Shown here: piece by piece, positions 23,643 through 30,796 of the stretch
Layout: every line of letters begins with the position of its first letter
Position numbering within the stretch: the stretch's first letter is position 1
The notes under the pieces: generated by a model
Seen by the model: the letters and a program-made list of their open reading frames with translations, nothing else
What the model was told of the DNA's origin: nothing
Databases searched by the model: none
Made by a program: the position numbers and the translations under genes
Source: Solitalea longa
Lineage (GTDB): Bacteria; Bacteroidota; Bacteroidia; Sphingobacteriales; Sphingobacteriaceae
Reading direction: 5' to 3'
DNA length: 64,000 bases
Assembly: GCF_002920915.1 (NCBI RefSeq)
Contig: NZ_PQVF01000011.1
Coordinates: forward strand, 308 to 64,307

Positions 23643-24563
23643 ATGGTTACACTCGATAAGCTCAGTAAAACCTATAATAAAGGTAGTGTTCTTGCCGTCG
23701 ACAAGGTTTCTTTTGAGGTTAACAAAGGAGAGCTTTTCGGATTAATTGGCCCTGATGGTGCCGGCAAAACCAGTATTTTCAGAATGCTTACCACGCTTTT
23801 GCTTCCTGATGAAGGCTCTGCAACGGTTGATGGTTTTGATATTGTAAAAGACTATAAAAGCATACGAAACACCGTTGGCTACATGCCGGGGCGCTTTTCG
23901 CTTTACCAGGATCTTTCTGTTGAAGAAAACCTTAATTTCTTTGCCACCATTTTCAACACAACTATTGAGGAGAACTACGACCTTATTAAAGATATTTATG
24001 TTCAGATAGAACCTTTTAAAGATCGGAAAGCGGGAAAACTCTCAGGCGGTATGAAACAAAAACTGGCCTTGAGCTGTGCACTCATCCACCGGCCCACTGT
24101 ATTGTTTTTAGATGAGCCCACCACAGGTGTTGACGCGGTTTCGCGTAAGGAATTTTGGGAAATGTTAAAGCGGTTGAAAACGCAGGGAATTACGATTTTG
24201 GTTTCAACACCGTATATGGATGAAGCTACTCTTTGTGATCGCATTGCCCTTATCCAGTCGGGGAAAATACTTTCAATTGACACCCCTCAAAACATAGTGG
24301 ACGCATATCCTGATAACTTATTTGCCATTAAAGCTGAGTCAATTTATTATTTATTGAATGATTTACGCGCTTATACCAAAGTTAAAGGCTGTTTTACTTT
24401 TGGAGAGTTCGTGCACATTTCATTTAAGGATAAAAGCGCTACAAATGAGTCTGATATTTTGGCCTATTTAAAAGAAAAAGGGCATAAAAACATAGAAATA
24501 AAGGCCGTTACCCCCGGTATTGAAGATTGCTTCATCCGATTAATGACCGAAGAAACCAATTAA
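23643..24563 (+). CDS. ABC transporter ATP-binding protein (first half of a YbhF-like pair)
   Basis: Nucleotide-binding subunit of 306 residues. Walker A is GPDGAGKTS, the signature is LSGGMKQKLALS, and Walker B is VLFLDEPTTGVD. Residues 215-306 form a C-terminal extension common in drug and lipid exporters. In E. coli YbhF both ABC domains are in one chain; here the second is a separate gene 10 bp downstream. Energises the two ABC-2 permeases. Confidence 0.93.
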   Translation: MVTLDKLSKTYNKGSVLAVDKVSFEVNKGELFGLIGPDGAGKTSIFRMLTTLLLPDEGSATVDGFDIVKDYKSIRNTVGYMPGRFSLYQDLSVEENLNFFATIFNTTIEENYDLIKDIYVQIEPFKDRKAGKLSGGMKQKLALSCALIHRPTVLFLDEPTTGVDAVSRKEFWEMLKRLKTQGITILVSTPYMDEATLCDRIALIQSGKILSIDTPQNIVDAYPDNLFAIKAESIYYLLNDLRAYTKVKGCFTFGEFVHISFKDKSATNESDILAYLKEKGHKNIEIKAVTPGIEDCFIRLMTEETN

Positions 24564-24573
24564 CAAATCAAAA

Positions 24574-25311
24574 ATGCAGGCGGTAATAAAAGCAGATAAA
24601 CTAAGTAAGCATTTCGGGCATTTCACAGCGGTAAATGAAATTTCGTTTGAAGTGGCTCCGGGAGAGATCTTTGGCTTTTTGGGTGCTAACGGCGCAGGAA
24701 AAACAACTGCCATGCGCATGTTATGCGGTTTATCGATCCCAACCTCGGGCACTGCCACTGTTGCCGGCTTTGATGTTTACAAGCAAACCGAAGAAATTAA
24801 AAAGAACATTGGCTACATGAGCCAGAAGTTTTCATTGTACGAAGACCTGACTGTATTAGAAAATATTAGGTTTTACGGGGGAATTTATGGTCTTTCTGAC
24901 CGGGACCTGCAACAAAAGAGCGAAACCCTGATTACTCGACTGAACCTACAAAATGAAGCTAAGAAATTAGTTGGATCACTCCCATTAGGTTGGAAACAGA
25001 AGCTTTCTTTTTCTGTGGCGGTGCTTCATGAACCTAAAATTGTGTTCTTGGATGAACCTACCGGCGGCGTTGACCCGGTTACACGCAGGCAGTTTTGGGA
25101 TCTGATCTATGAAGTGGCCGACCGTGGTATTACCGTTTTTGTAACCACGCACTACATGGACGAAGCCGAATACTGTAATCGTGTATCAATTATGGTTGAT
25201 GGCAGCATTGAAGCGCTGGATACCCCGCCAAAATTAAAGCAACAGTTTTCGGCCAATTCAATGGATGAGGTATTTTATGAACTGGCCAGAGGAGCCAAAA
25301 GAAGTGAATAA
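24574..25311 (+). CDS. ABC transporter ATP-binding protein (second half of a YbhF-like pair)
   Basis: Nucleotide-binding subunit of 245 residues. Walker A is GANGAGKTT and Walker B is VFLDEPTGGVDP. The signature LSGGQ is replaced by LPLGWKQKLSFS, the same kind of degenerate signature seen in the C-terminal ABC domain of YbhF-type proteins. The two ATPases therefore probably form an asymmetric heterodimer. Confidence 0.93.
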   Translation: MQAVIKADKLSKHFGHFTAVNEISFEVAPGEIFGFLGANGAGKTTAMRMLCGLSIPTSGTATVAGFDVYKQTEEIKKNIGYMSQKFSLYEDLTVLENIRFYGGIYGLSDRDLQQKSETLITRLNLQNEAKKLVGSLPLGWKQKLSFSVAVLHEPKIVFLDEPTGGVDPVTRRQFWDLIYEVADRGITVFVTTHYMDEAEYCNRVSIMVDGSIEALDTPPKLKQQFSANSMDEVFYELARGAKRSE

Positions 25312-25438
25312 GAGAATGAGTGATTGATAGAATGAGAGGATAAATGTGTTCAATTGTTTTATTGCGAAACTGTTGACCGTCGAACTCCATCATTCTTTCA
25401 TTCCTTCATTCTTTCATTCTATCATTTTAAAAAGGGTT
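25312..25438. repeat. GAATGA / TCATTC low-complexity spacer
   Basis: GAGAATGAGTGATTGATAGA and ATGAGAGG near 25312-25340 are partly complementary to CATTCTTTCATTCCTTCATT and following TCATTC units at 25388-25427. The reading frame of the permease extends through this stretch without evidence of being coding. Confidence 0.45.
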
Positions 25439-26545
25439 ATGAAACAGTTTTTCAGCTTTGTTAAAAAAGAATTTTACCACATATGGCGCGATAAAAGAAC
25501 CATGTTCATTTTATTGGGTATGCCTGTGGTGCAAATTGTGATCTTCGGATTTGCGCTAACCAATGAGGTAAAAAACTCACAGATAGCCATTCTTGATAAT
25601 GCCAAAGATGAGGCAAGCAGTACCATCATTACGCAATTAGATGCCAGTAAGTATTTCGAAATAAGACAAAACCTACACTCCTACCCTGAAATTGAGAAAG
25701 CCTTTGAAGCCGGTAAAATAAAAATGGCTATCGTTTTTCCTCAGAATTTCAGCGAAGACCTGCATCACCTTAACAAAGCGCAGATTCAGCTGGTGGCCGA
25801 CGCTTCGGATCCAAACGTCGCCAATATTTTAACCAATTATGCCACTGCTATTATAGGCGATTATCAAAGACGGATAAACACCAACAACGTGTTGCCCTAC
25901 ACTATTGATACCGAAACCCGAATGTTGTATAACCCGCAGTTGAAAGGGGCCTATAATTTTGTTCCAGGAGTGATGGCTATGGTATTGCTGCTCGTTTGTA
26001 CCATGATGACTGCAATTACCATTGTTAAGGAGAAAGAAATGGGTACCATGGAAATCATGCTGGTTTCGCCTATGAAACCCATTATGGTAATTATTGCCAA
26101 AGCAGTTCCTTATTTATTGCTCTCAATTATAAATATTGCCAGCATTTTACTGCTAAGTGTTTATGTGCTCGAAGTACCCATTAACGGCAGTATTGTGCTG
26201 CTGGTGTTCGAAAGCATTTTATTTACCCTGGTTTCACTTTCATTAGGACTCTTGATTTCAACCGGCGCCGAATCGCAACAAACGGCCATGTTTATATCAT
26301 TGGTGGCCTTATTTTTACCAACGGTAATGCTCAGCGGCTTTATGTTTCCGGTTGAAAACATGCCGTTACCACTTCGTATCATTTCTAATATTGTTCCTGC
26401 TAAATGGTATTACAGTATTGTAAAATCAGTAATGATCAAAGGCTTAGGGTTAAAGGTTATTTGGAAAGAAACCTTAATTCTCGCCGGTATGATGTTATTC
26501 TTCTTAACATTAGCCATCAGGAAATTTAAAATCCGATTAGCATGA
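25439..26545 (+). CDS. ABC-2 type permease (YbhS-like)
   Basis: Membrane subunit of 368 residues from ATG 25439; the 31 residues of open frame before it are repeat-encoded and were excluded. One N-terminal TM helix (FILLGMPVVQIVIFGFAL) after the amphipathic FVKKEFYHIWRDKRT, a large periplasmic domain (residues about 45-170), then five TM helices, including VPGVMAMVLLLVCTMMTAIT. The ATGA overlap (26542-26545) couples it to the second permease. Confidence 0.92.
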   Translation: MKQFFSFVKKEFYHIWRDKRTMFILLGMPVVQIVIFGFALTNEVKNSQIAILDNAKDEASSTIITQLDASKYFEIRQNLHSYPEIEKAFEAGKIKMAIVFPQNFSEDLHHLNKAQIQLVADASDPNVANILTNYATAIIGDYQRRINTNNVLPYTIDTETRMLYNPQLKGAYNFVPGVMAMVLLLVCTMMTAITIVKEKEMGTMEIMLVSPMKPIMVIIAKAVPYLLLSIINIASILLLSVYVLEVPINGSIVLLVFESILFTLVSLSLGLLISTGAESQQTAMFISLVALFLPTVMLSGFMFPVENMPLPLRIISNIVPAKWYYSIVKSVMIKGLGLKVIWKETLILAGMMLFFLTLAIRKFKIRLA

Positions 26546-27660
26546 GAACGTTAAAATTTCTGCTTCAAAAAGAATTCCGCCAGATATTTCGCGACCCTTC
26601 TATTTTACGGGTCATCTTCATCATGCCGGTCATCCAGCTTATGATTTTACCCTGGGCGGCTGATTATGAAATAAAAAATATTAAACTGAGTGTTGTAGAC
26701 CACGACCACTCGGAGTATTCGCGTAAGCTGATCAATAAAATCACCGCTTCTGGTTATTTCGAACTGGCTGATTATTCAAACTCTTATAAACAGGCATTAC
26801 ACAAGGTTGAACACGATGAGGCCGACCTGATGCTGGAAATTCCAACATCGTTTGAGAAAGATGTGGTCAAAGAAAATAAAGCCAAACTTTTTATGGCTTT
26901 AAATGCCATAAACGGTGTTAAAGCTAATTTGGGAGGCGCTTATTTACGTACCATCATTCAGGATTATAATCAGGAAATCAGGCTCGAATGGTTGCAAATG
27001 CCCCGCATGAATATCGAACCCACTATTCAAATTACTTCCTCAAACTGGTATAACCCCTTGCTGAACTATAAGTACTTCATGGTTCCGGGTATCCTGGTTA
27101 TTTTGCTCACCATGATCGGTTCAAACTTGGCGGCCATCAATATTGTTAAGGAAAAAGAAATAGGTACCATTGAGCAGATCAACGTTACGCCGGTAAAAAA
27201 ATATCATTTTCTATTAGGCAAACTGGTACCATTTTGGATATTGGGCATGGTAGTATTGACTTTGGGATTATTTATTTCCTGGGCGGTATACGGCATAATT
27301 CCTTTAGGAAGTTACCTCACCATTTATGCTTTTGCGGCGGTTTACCTATTAACTGTTTTAGGACTGGGTCTTTTGATATCAACCTATGCCGGCACACAGC
27401 AGCAAGCCATGTTAATTTCCTTCTTTTTAATGATGATATTCATTTTGATGGGCGGTTTATATACCTCCATTGACAGCATGCCTCATTGGGCACAGATAAT
27501 CACCAAATTTAACCCTGTGTCGTATTTTATTGATGTAATGCGAATGGTGGTTTTAAAAGGAAGCGGCTTTTGGGATGTCCGTTACCACTTTATCATTATG
27601 TTTACGTTTGCGACGGTATTTAACGGCTGGGCGATTTGGCATTATAGAAAGACTTCATAG
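26542..27660 (+). CDS. ABC-2 type permease (YbhR-like)
   Basis: Membrane subunit of 372 residues with the same layout as its neighbour: LQKEFRQIFRDPSILRVIFI amphipathic start and first TM, a periplasmic domain, and five TM helices from VPGILVILLTMIGSNLAAIN on. The two permeases form the channel of the exporter. It ends the operon; no clear terminator follows. Confidence 0.92.
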   Translation: MRTLKFLLQKEFRQIFRDPSILRVIFIMPVIQLMILPWAADYEIKNIKLSVVDHDHSEYSRKLINKITASGYFELADYSNSYKQALHKVEHDEADLMLEIPTSFEKDVVKENKAKLFMALNAINGVKANLGGAYLRTIIQDYNQEIRLEWLQMPRMNIEPTIQITSSNWYNPLLNYKYFMVPGILVILLTMIGSNLAAINIVKEKEIGTIEQINVTPVKKYHFLLGKLVPFWILGMVVLTLGLFISWAVYGIIPLGSYLTIYAFAAVYLLTVLGLGLLISTYAGTQQQAMLISFFLMMIFILMGGLYTSIDSMPHWAQIITKFNPVSYFIDVMRMVVLKGSGFWDVRYHFIIMFTFATVFNGWAIWHYRKTS

Positions 27661-27733
27661 GTAATTATATGCAGCTTGCAATGTGAAGCAAGATTCAAAT
27701 AGTAAAGCCTGCAAGACAAAATGTAAAATATAC

Positions 27734-27764
27734 TTGACATTTAGACTTACATAGTTTACATTTG
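27734..27764 (+). promoter_or_regulatory. Promoter of the membrane-protein/XRE gene pair
   Basis: TTG (27734-27736), 20-bp spacer, TACATTTG (27757-27764), a good Bacteroidota match, 16 bp before the ATG. ATGTAAA (27721) and TTTACAT (27755) form an inverted repeat across it, a possible operator for the XRE protein encoded in the same unit. Confidence 0.65.
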
Positions 27765-27780
27765 ACTAAACTTAAAATCT

Positions 27781-28251
27781 ATGAACACTAAACTTTTATT
27801 ACCCAATAAATTTAAACCCACAGGCTGGATCCTTTTGACCGTTGGTATTATAGGCACCATATGGGAACCTTCTTTTCCCTGGCTGAGCACAAACGTATTT
27901 GGTATTATAACCAGTAATTTAGGACGATCTCTTGATTTATTTAAAGTAACCAGCGATAATCTAAGCAATGAACTTTTCTGGAGTTTGACAATTATTGGTG
28001 GCTTATTGGTGGCTTTTTCAAAGGAAAAAATAGAAGATGAATTTATTGCCAATCTGCGATTATCATCTTTTATGTGGGCAGTATTTATCAATTATGTGGT
28101 ATTACTTTTTACGGTTTTATTTGTTTATGGCCCCTCATTTATCTCGGTAATGTTAACCAATATGTTTACTGTGTTAATCATATTTATCATCCGATTTAAT
28201 TATGTTTTATATAAGGCTTCAAGAAAATTGGCAAATGAAAAATACAATTAA
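27781..28251 (+). CDS. Small integral membrane protein of unknown function
   Basis: A 156-residue protein with four hydrophobic segments: GWILLTVGIIGTIWEPSFPW, LFWSLTIIGGLLVAFS, MWAVFINYVVLLFTVLFVYG, and FISVMLTNMFTVLIIFIIRF. I recognise no family. It overlaps by 17 bp the small XRE regulator gene. This pairing of a four-helix membrane protein with a 66-residue XRE protein is common in Bacteria and Archaea, and the regulator usually controls its own pair. Confidence 0.8.
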   Translation: MNTKLLLPNKFKPTGWILLTVGIIGTIWEPSFPWLSTNVFGIITSNLGRSLDLFKVTSDNLSNELFWSLTIIGGLLVAFSKEKIEDEFIANLRLSSFMWAVFINYVVLLFTVLFVYGPSFISVMLTNMFTVLIIFIIRFNYVLYKASRKLANEKYN

Positions 28252-28435
28252 AGTAGAGCGGGCGATTAACAATTTTACACAAGAAGACTTAGCTAACAAA
28301 GTAGGTGTAAGCAGGCAAACCATTAACGCTACTGAAACAGGTAAATACATACCATCAACCGTTTTAGCATTTAAAATTGCCCGGGCCTTCAACAAACCCA
28401 TTGAATCAATTTTTACGTTGGAAGAAACAGATTAG
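28235..28435 (+). CDS. Small XRE-family helix-turn-helix regulator
   Basis: A 66-residue single-domain regulator (ATG 28235). The helix-turn-helix is FTQEDLANKVGVSRQTINAT, followed by ETGKYIPSTVLAFKIARAF and the typical end FNKPIESIFTLEE, as in YozG-type regulators. It is translated in an overlap with the preceding membrane protein. Confidence 0.9.
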   Translation: MKNTIKVERAINNFTQEDLANKVGVSRQTINATETGKYIPSTVLAFKIARAFNKPIESIFTLEETD

Positions 28436-28454
28436 ATGAAATCTCATAAAAACA

Positions 28455-28883
28455 TTATCCTTCAAACCCGTTCTTCAAATGCGTTCCATCACAATAAGGT
28501 TTGTTATTTGATCCTCCGCAGCGGCAAAAAGCGGTAGTTTTATTCTTAATAGATTCATTTCCCTCCCGATCCCTCACCTTTAAAGTTCCGTAGATTATCA
28601 GGGGACCGTTTGGCCGCACTTCCACAACGGTTTCCAACGTCTCGGCTTCCTGATTGGAAGCATCATTCATATAATAGCTCAAAGCACCTGATGGGCACTT
28701 TTTCACCTGTTCTATGATCGCCTGAGTTGTTGCCCCATTAATAGAGATCCAAGGGCGTTTTGTGGGATCAAATACAGAGGATAACCCATTAAAGCATATT
28801 CGTGAGTGAATACATTTGCCATTCTGCCAAACTACCGTCACCTCTCCATTTGAGTATTCCTTTTTAAGATTAGCTTTATCCAT
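28455..28883 (-). CDS. YjdI-type mono-cluster domain fused to a CDGSH iron-sulfur domain
   Basis: A 142-residue protein from ATG 28883 (a TTG 12 bp upstream also opens the frame). Residues 1-68 match the Fer4_19/YjdI domain (CIHSRICFNG, then KKCPSGALSY). The C-terminal part has CRCGGSNNKPYCDGTH, the CDGSH signature (CxCx2SxnPxCDGxH) for a [2Fe-2S] cluster with 3Cys-1His ligands. Expected role is redox or Fe-S transfer. It follows an OsmC gene by 4 bp on the same strand. Confidence 0.9.
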   Translation of the reverse strand: MDKANLKKEYSNGEVTVVWQNGKCIHSRICFNGLSSVFDPTKRPWISINGATTQAIIEQVKKCPSGALSYYMNDASNQEAETLETVVEVRPNGPLIIYGTLKVRDREGNESIKNKTTAFCRCGGSNNKPYCDGTHLKNGFEG

Positions 28884-28887
28884 AGTG

Positions 28888-29310
28888 TTATTCAATTGAG
28901 GTGTTAATATGAATTGGATTTGTTAACAGATTATGAATTGGACAGGAGTTAGCAATTTCGAGCAAACGTTGCATTTTCTCATCGTCCAATTTCTGGCTTA
29001 CTGATACGATCCGCGTAAAAACCGAACTGAAATGCCCGTTTTCATTCTTATGCTCTAAACAAACCTGTACCATAATATCACCGGTTATCCATTGTTTTCT
29101 GTCTACATACATTTTTAGGGTGATAGCTGTACACGCAGCCAAGCCACTCATTAGAAAGTCTGAAGGGCTCGGTCCTTGGTTCTTCCCTCCTATTTGTTCA
29201 GGTTCATCAGCAATTAGTTGATGATGCTTGGTTTGTAGCAGGGTTTTATAATTCTCTGCACCAATGGTAGCGGTTACACTTTTTATTGCTTTAACTATAT
29301 TTTTTTCCAT
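28888..29310 (-). CDS. OsmC/Ohr-family peroxidase-like protein
   Basis: A 140-residue OsmC-like protein. The two catalytic cysteines are in LAACTAITLKM and ANSCPIHNLL, with the GKNQGPSPSDFLMSG lead-in. Members reduce organic hydroperoxides, often with lipoyl or thiol donors. The operon with a YjdI/CDGSH protein suggests a shared oxidative-stress function; the link is inferred. Confidence 0.92.
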   Translation of the reverse strand: MEKNIVKAIKSVTATIGAENYKTLLQTKHHQLIADEPEQIGGKNQGPSPSDFLMSGLAACTAITLKMYVDRKQWITGDIMVQVCLEHKNENGHFSSVFTRIVSVSQKLDDEKMQRLLEIANSCPIHNLLTNPIHINTSIE

Positions 29311-29422
29311 GTGTTAAGCCCTTGTTATAAATTTAGAAGTTAATCATTATTTTTTTGTAAGCTTTTGATTAGCTGATTAAAAAACCGGCCTAAATGGTAT
29401 ATTTGATACAAATAGCCGCTCT

Positions 29423-30024
29423 ATGAACAGTATCTACCAATTTCCTCCTTTACTGGAAAATGAACGCGTAAAACTCGAACCCTTAGAACTAAAACATGTT
29501 GAAGAGCTGTTACCAATTGCTTTAAATCCGGACCTATGGCAACTAAGCTCACAAAACTTCCGCTCAAAAGAAGAACTGGAAGCTTATATAAACGCAGTAA
29601 TAGTCGAAAGAGCTACCAAAAAAGCATTCCTTTTGCTATTTATGATAAGCAATCAGGGCAATATGCCGGGTGCACACGCTTTGGCGAAATGGCTTTAAAT
29701 CATAAACGTGCGGAGATAGGCTGGACATGGATTGGACCAGAATTTCAGGGAACCGGCTTAAACAAATCGGTTAAATTTGAGTTATTAAATTATGCATTTG
29801 ACATACTGGATTTGAATCGAATTGAGATTAAAACCGATGAATTGAACCTTAAATCGCAAAACGCAATTAAGAGTATTGGCGCGATTTATGAAGGAACATT
29901 CAGAAAACACGCAATTACCTGGTCAGGAAGAGTTAGAAATTCTGTTTATTTCAGCATCATCAAAGAAGACTGGCCAAGAATCAAATTACATCTGTTAACT
30001 AAACTAAACGCTTTTCAAGTATGA
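29423..30024 (+). pseudogene. GNAT acetyltransferase (RimJ/RimL type) interrupted by a frameshift
   Basis: The first 70 residues (MNSIYQFPPLLENERVKLEP to VERATKK) are in one frame; the rest, from SIPFAIYDKQSGQYAGCTRF to the end, is in the -1 frame. The join is at CCAAAAAAGC (29626-29635), a run of six A. Joined, the product has about 200 residues with the acetyl-CoA loop (EFQGTGLNKSVKFEL), the family's full length. Possible causes: real pseudogene, sequencing error in the homopolymer, or -1 slippage on A AAA AAG. It overlaps the amidotransferase by 4 bp. A TATATTTG -7 box is at 29398-29405. Confidence 0.8.
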
Positions 30025-30722
30025 ACATTCATTATTTTCAGCACGTACCATTTGAGGGACTAGGTTATATCGAAACCTGGATCAAGGAAAAAGAATATAA
30101 TCTGACAGCAACCCGTTTTTATGAAAAGGATAAACTGCCCGATTTAAATCAGGTGGATTGGTTAATTATTATGGGAGGGCCGATGAATGTGGATGATGAG
30201 GAGCAGTATCCTTGGCTGAAGGCTGAAAAAGAGTTTATTCAAAAGGCAATTGACGCCAATAAAACCGTTTTAGGCATTTGCCTGGGAGCTCAATTAATTG
30301 CGGATGTTTTAGGTGCCGATGTATTTCCCAATAAGTTTAAAGAAATTGGATGGTTCCCTGTTGAAGTATTTGAGGCCACTCACAAATTCAATTTTCCACA
30401 AAATAAAATCACTGTTTTTCACTGGCATGGAGACACGTTTGATCTGCCTGAGGATGCCACTTTAGCGGCCAGTTCACGGGCTACTATCAATCAGGCCTTT
30501 CGATTTAAACAAAATGTTGTAGGACTTCAATTTCATTTGGAAACAACCCTTGCATGCATTGATGCCTTAATTGAAAACTGTGGTGATGAACTGATTTCAA
30601 ACGCATTCATACAGTCAGCTGATCAAATCAGAAACTTCGCCCCTAATTATATTGAAGAAAACCATGAGGCTATGCAATTGATTCTGGAACATCTTGAATC
30701 ACTAACTACTGTTTCCGTATAA
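30021..30722 (+). CDS. Class I glutamine amidotransferase (GMP synthase GATase-like)
   Basis: A 233-residue stand-alone amidotransferase. The nucleophile is the Cys in GICLGAQL (residue about 92), with the catalytic His in LQFHLE (about 174) and Glu following. WLIIMGGPMNV is the oxyanion-strand motif. There is no partner synthase domain, so the acceptor is unknown; such proteins sometimes hydrolyse gamma-glutamyl or related amides. It overlaps by ATGA the frameshifted GNAT gene, so translation of the two may be coupled. Confidence 0.9.
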   Translation: MNIHYFQHVPFEGLGYIETWIKEKEYNLTATRFYEKDKLPDLNQVDWLIIMGGPMNVDDEEQYPWLKAEKEFIQKAIDANKTVLGICLGAQLIADVLGADVFPNKFKEIGWFPVEVFEATHKFNFPQNKITVFHWHGDTFDLPEDATLAASSRATINQAFRFKQNVVGLQFHLETTLACIDALIENCGDELISNAFIQSADQIRNFAPNYIEENHEAMQLILEHLESLTTVSV

Positions 30723-30745
30723 CTTAAACAGCTATTATCAATATC

Positions 30746-30781
30746 AAAAAAAGCATCCCGAAAAATCGGGATGCTTTTTTT
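30746..30781. terminator. Bidirectional terminator
   Basis: AAGCATCCCGA (30751-30761) pairs with TCGGGATGCTT (30766-30776), with A and T tracts on either side. It separates the amidotransferase from the converging DUF5686 gene. The stem core GCATCCCGA..TCGGGATGC resembles the tRNA anticodon arm at 13-29. Confidence 0.9.
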
Positions 30782-30796
30782 ATTCCTTTCGCCTTC

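Noticed and set aside
27234-27473. 79-residue ORF in another frame of the second permease
   Set aside because: Overlaps conserved TM helices of the permease; composition is that of a shadow frame.
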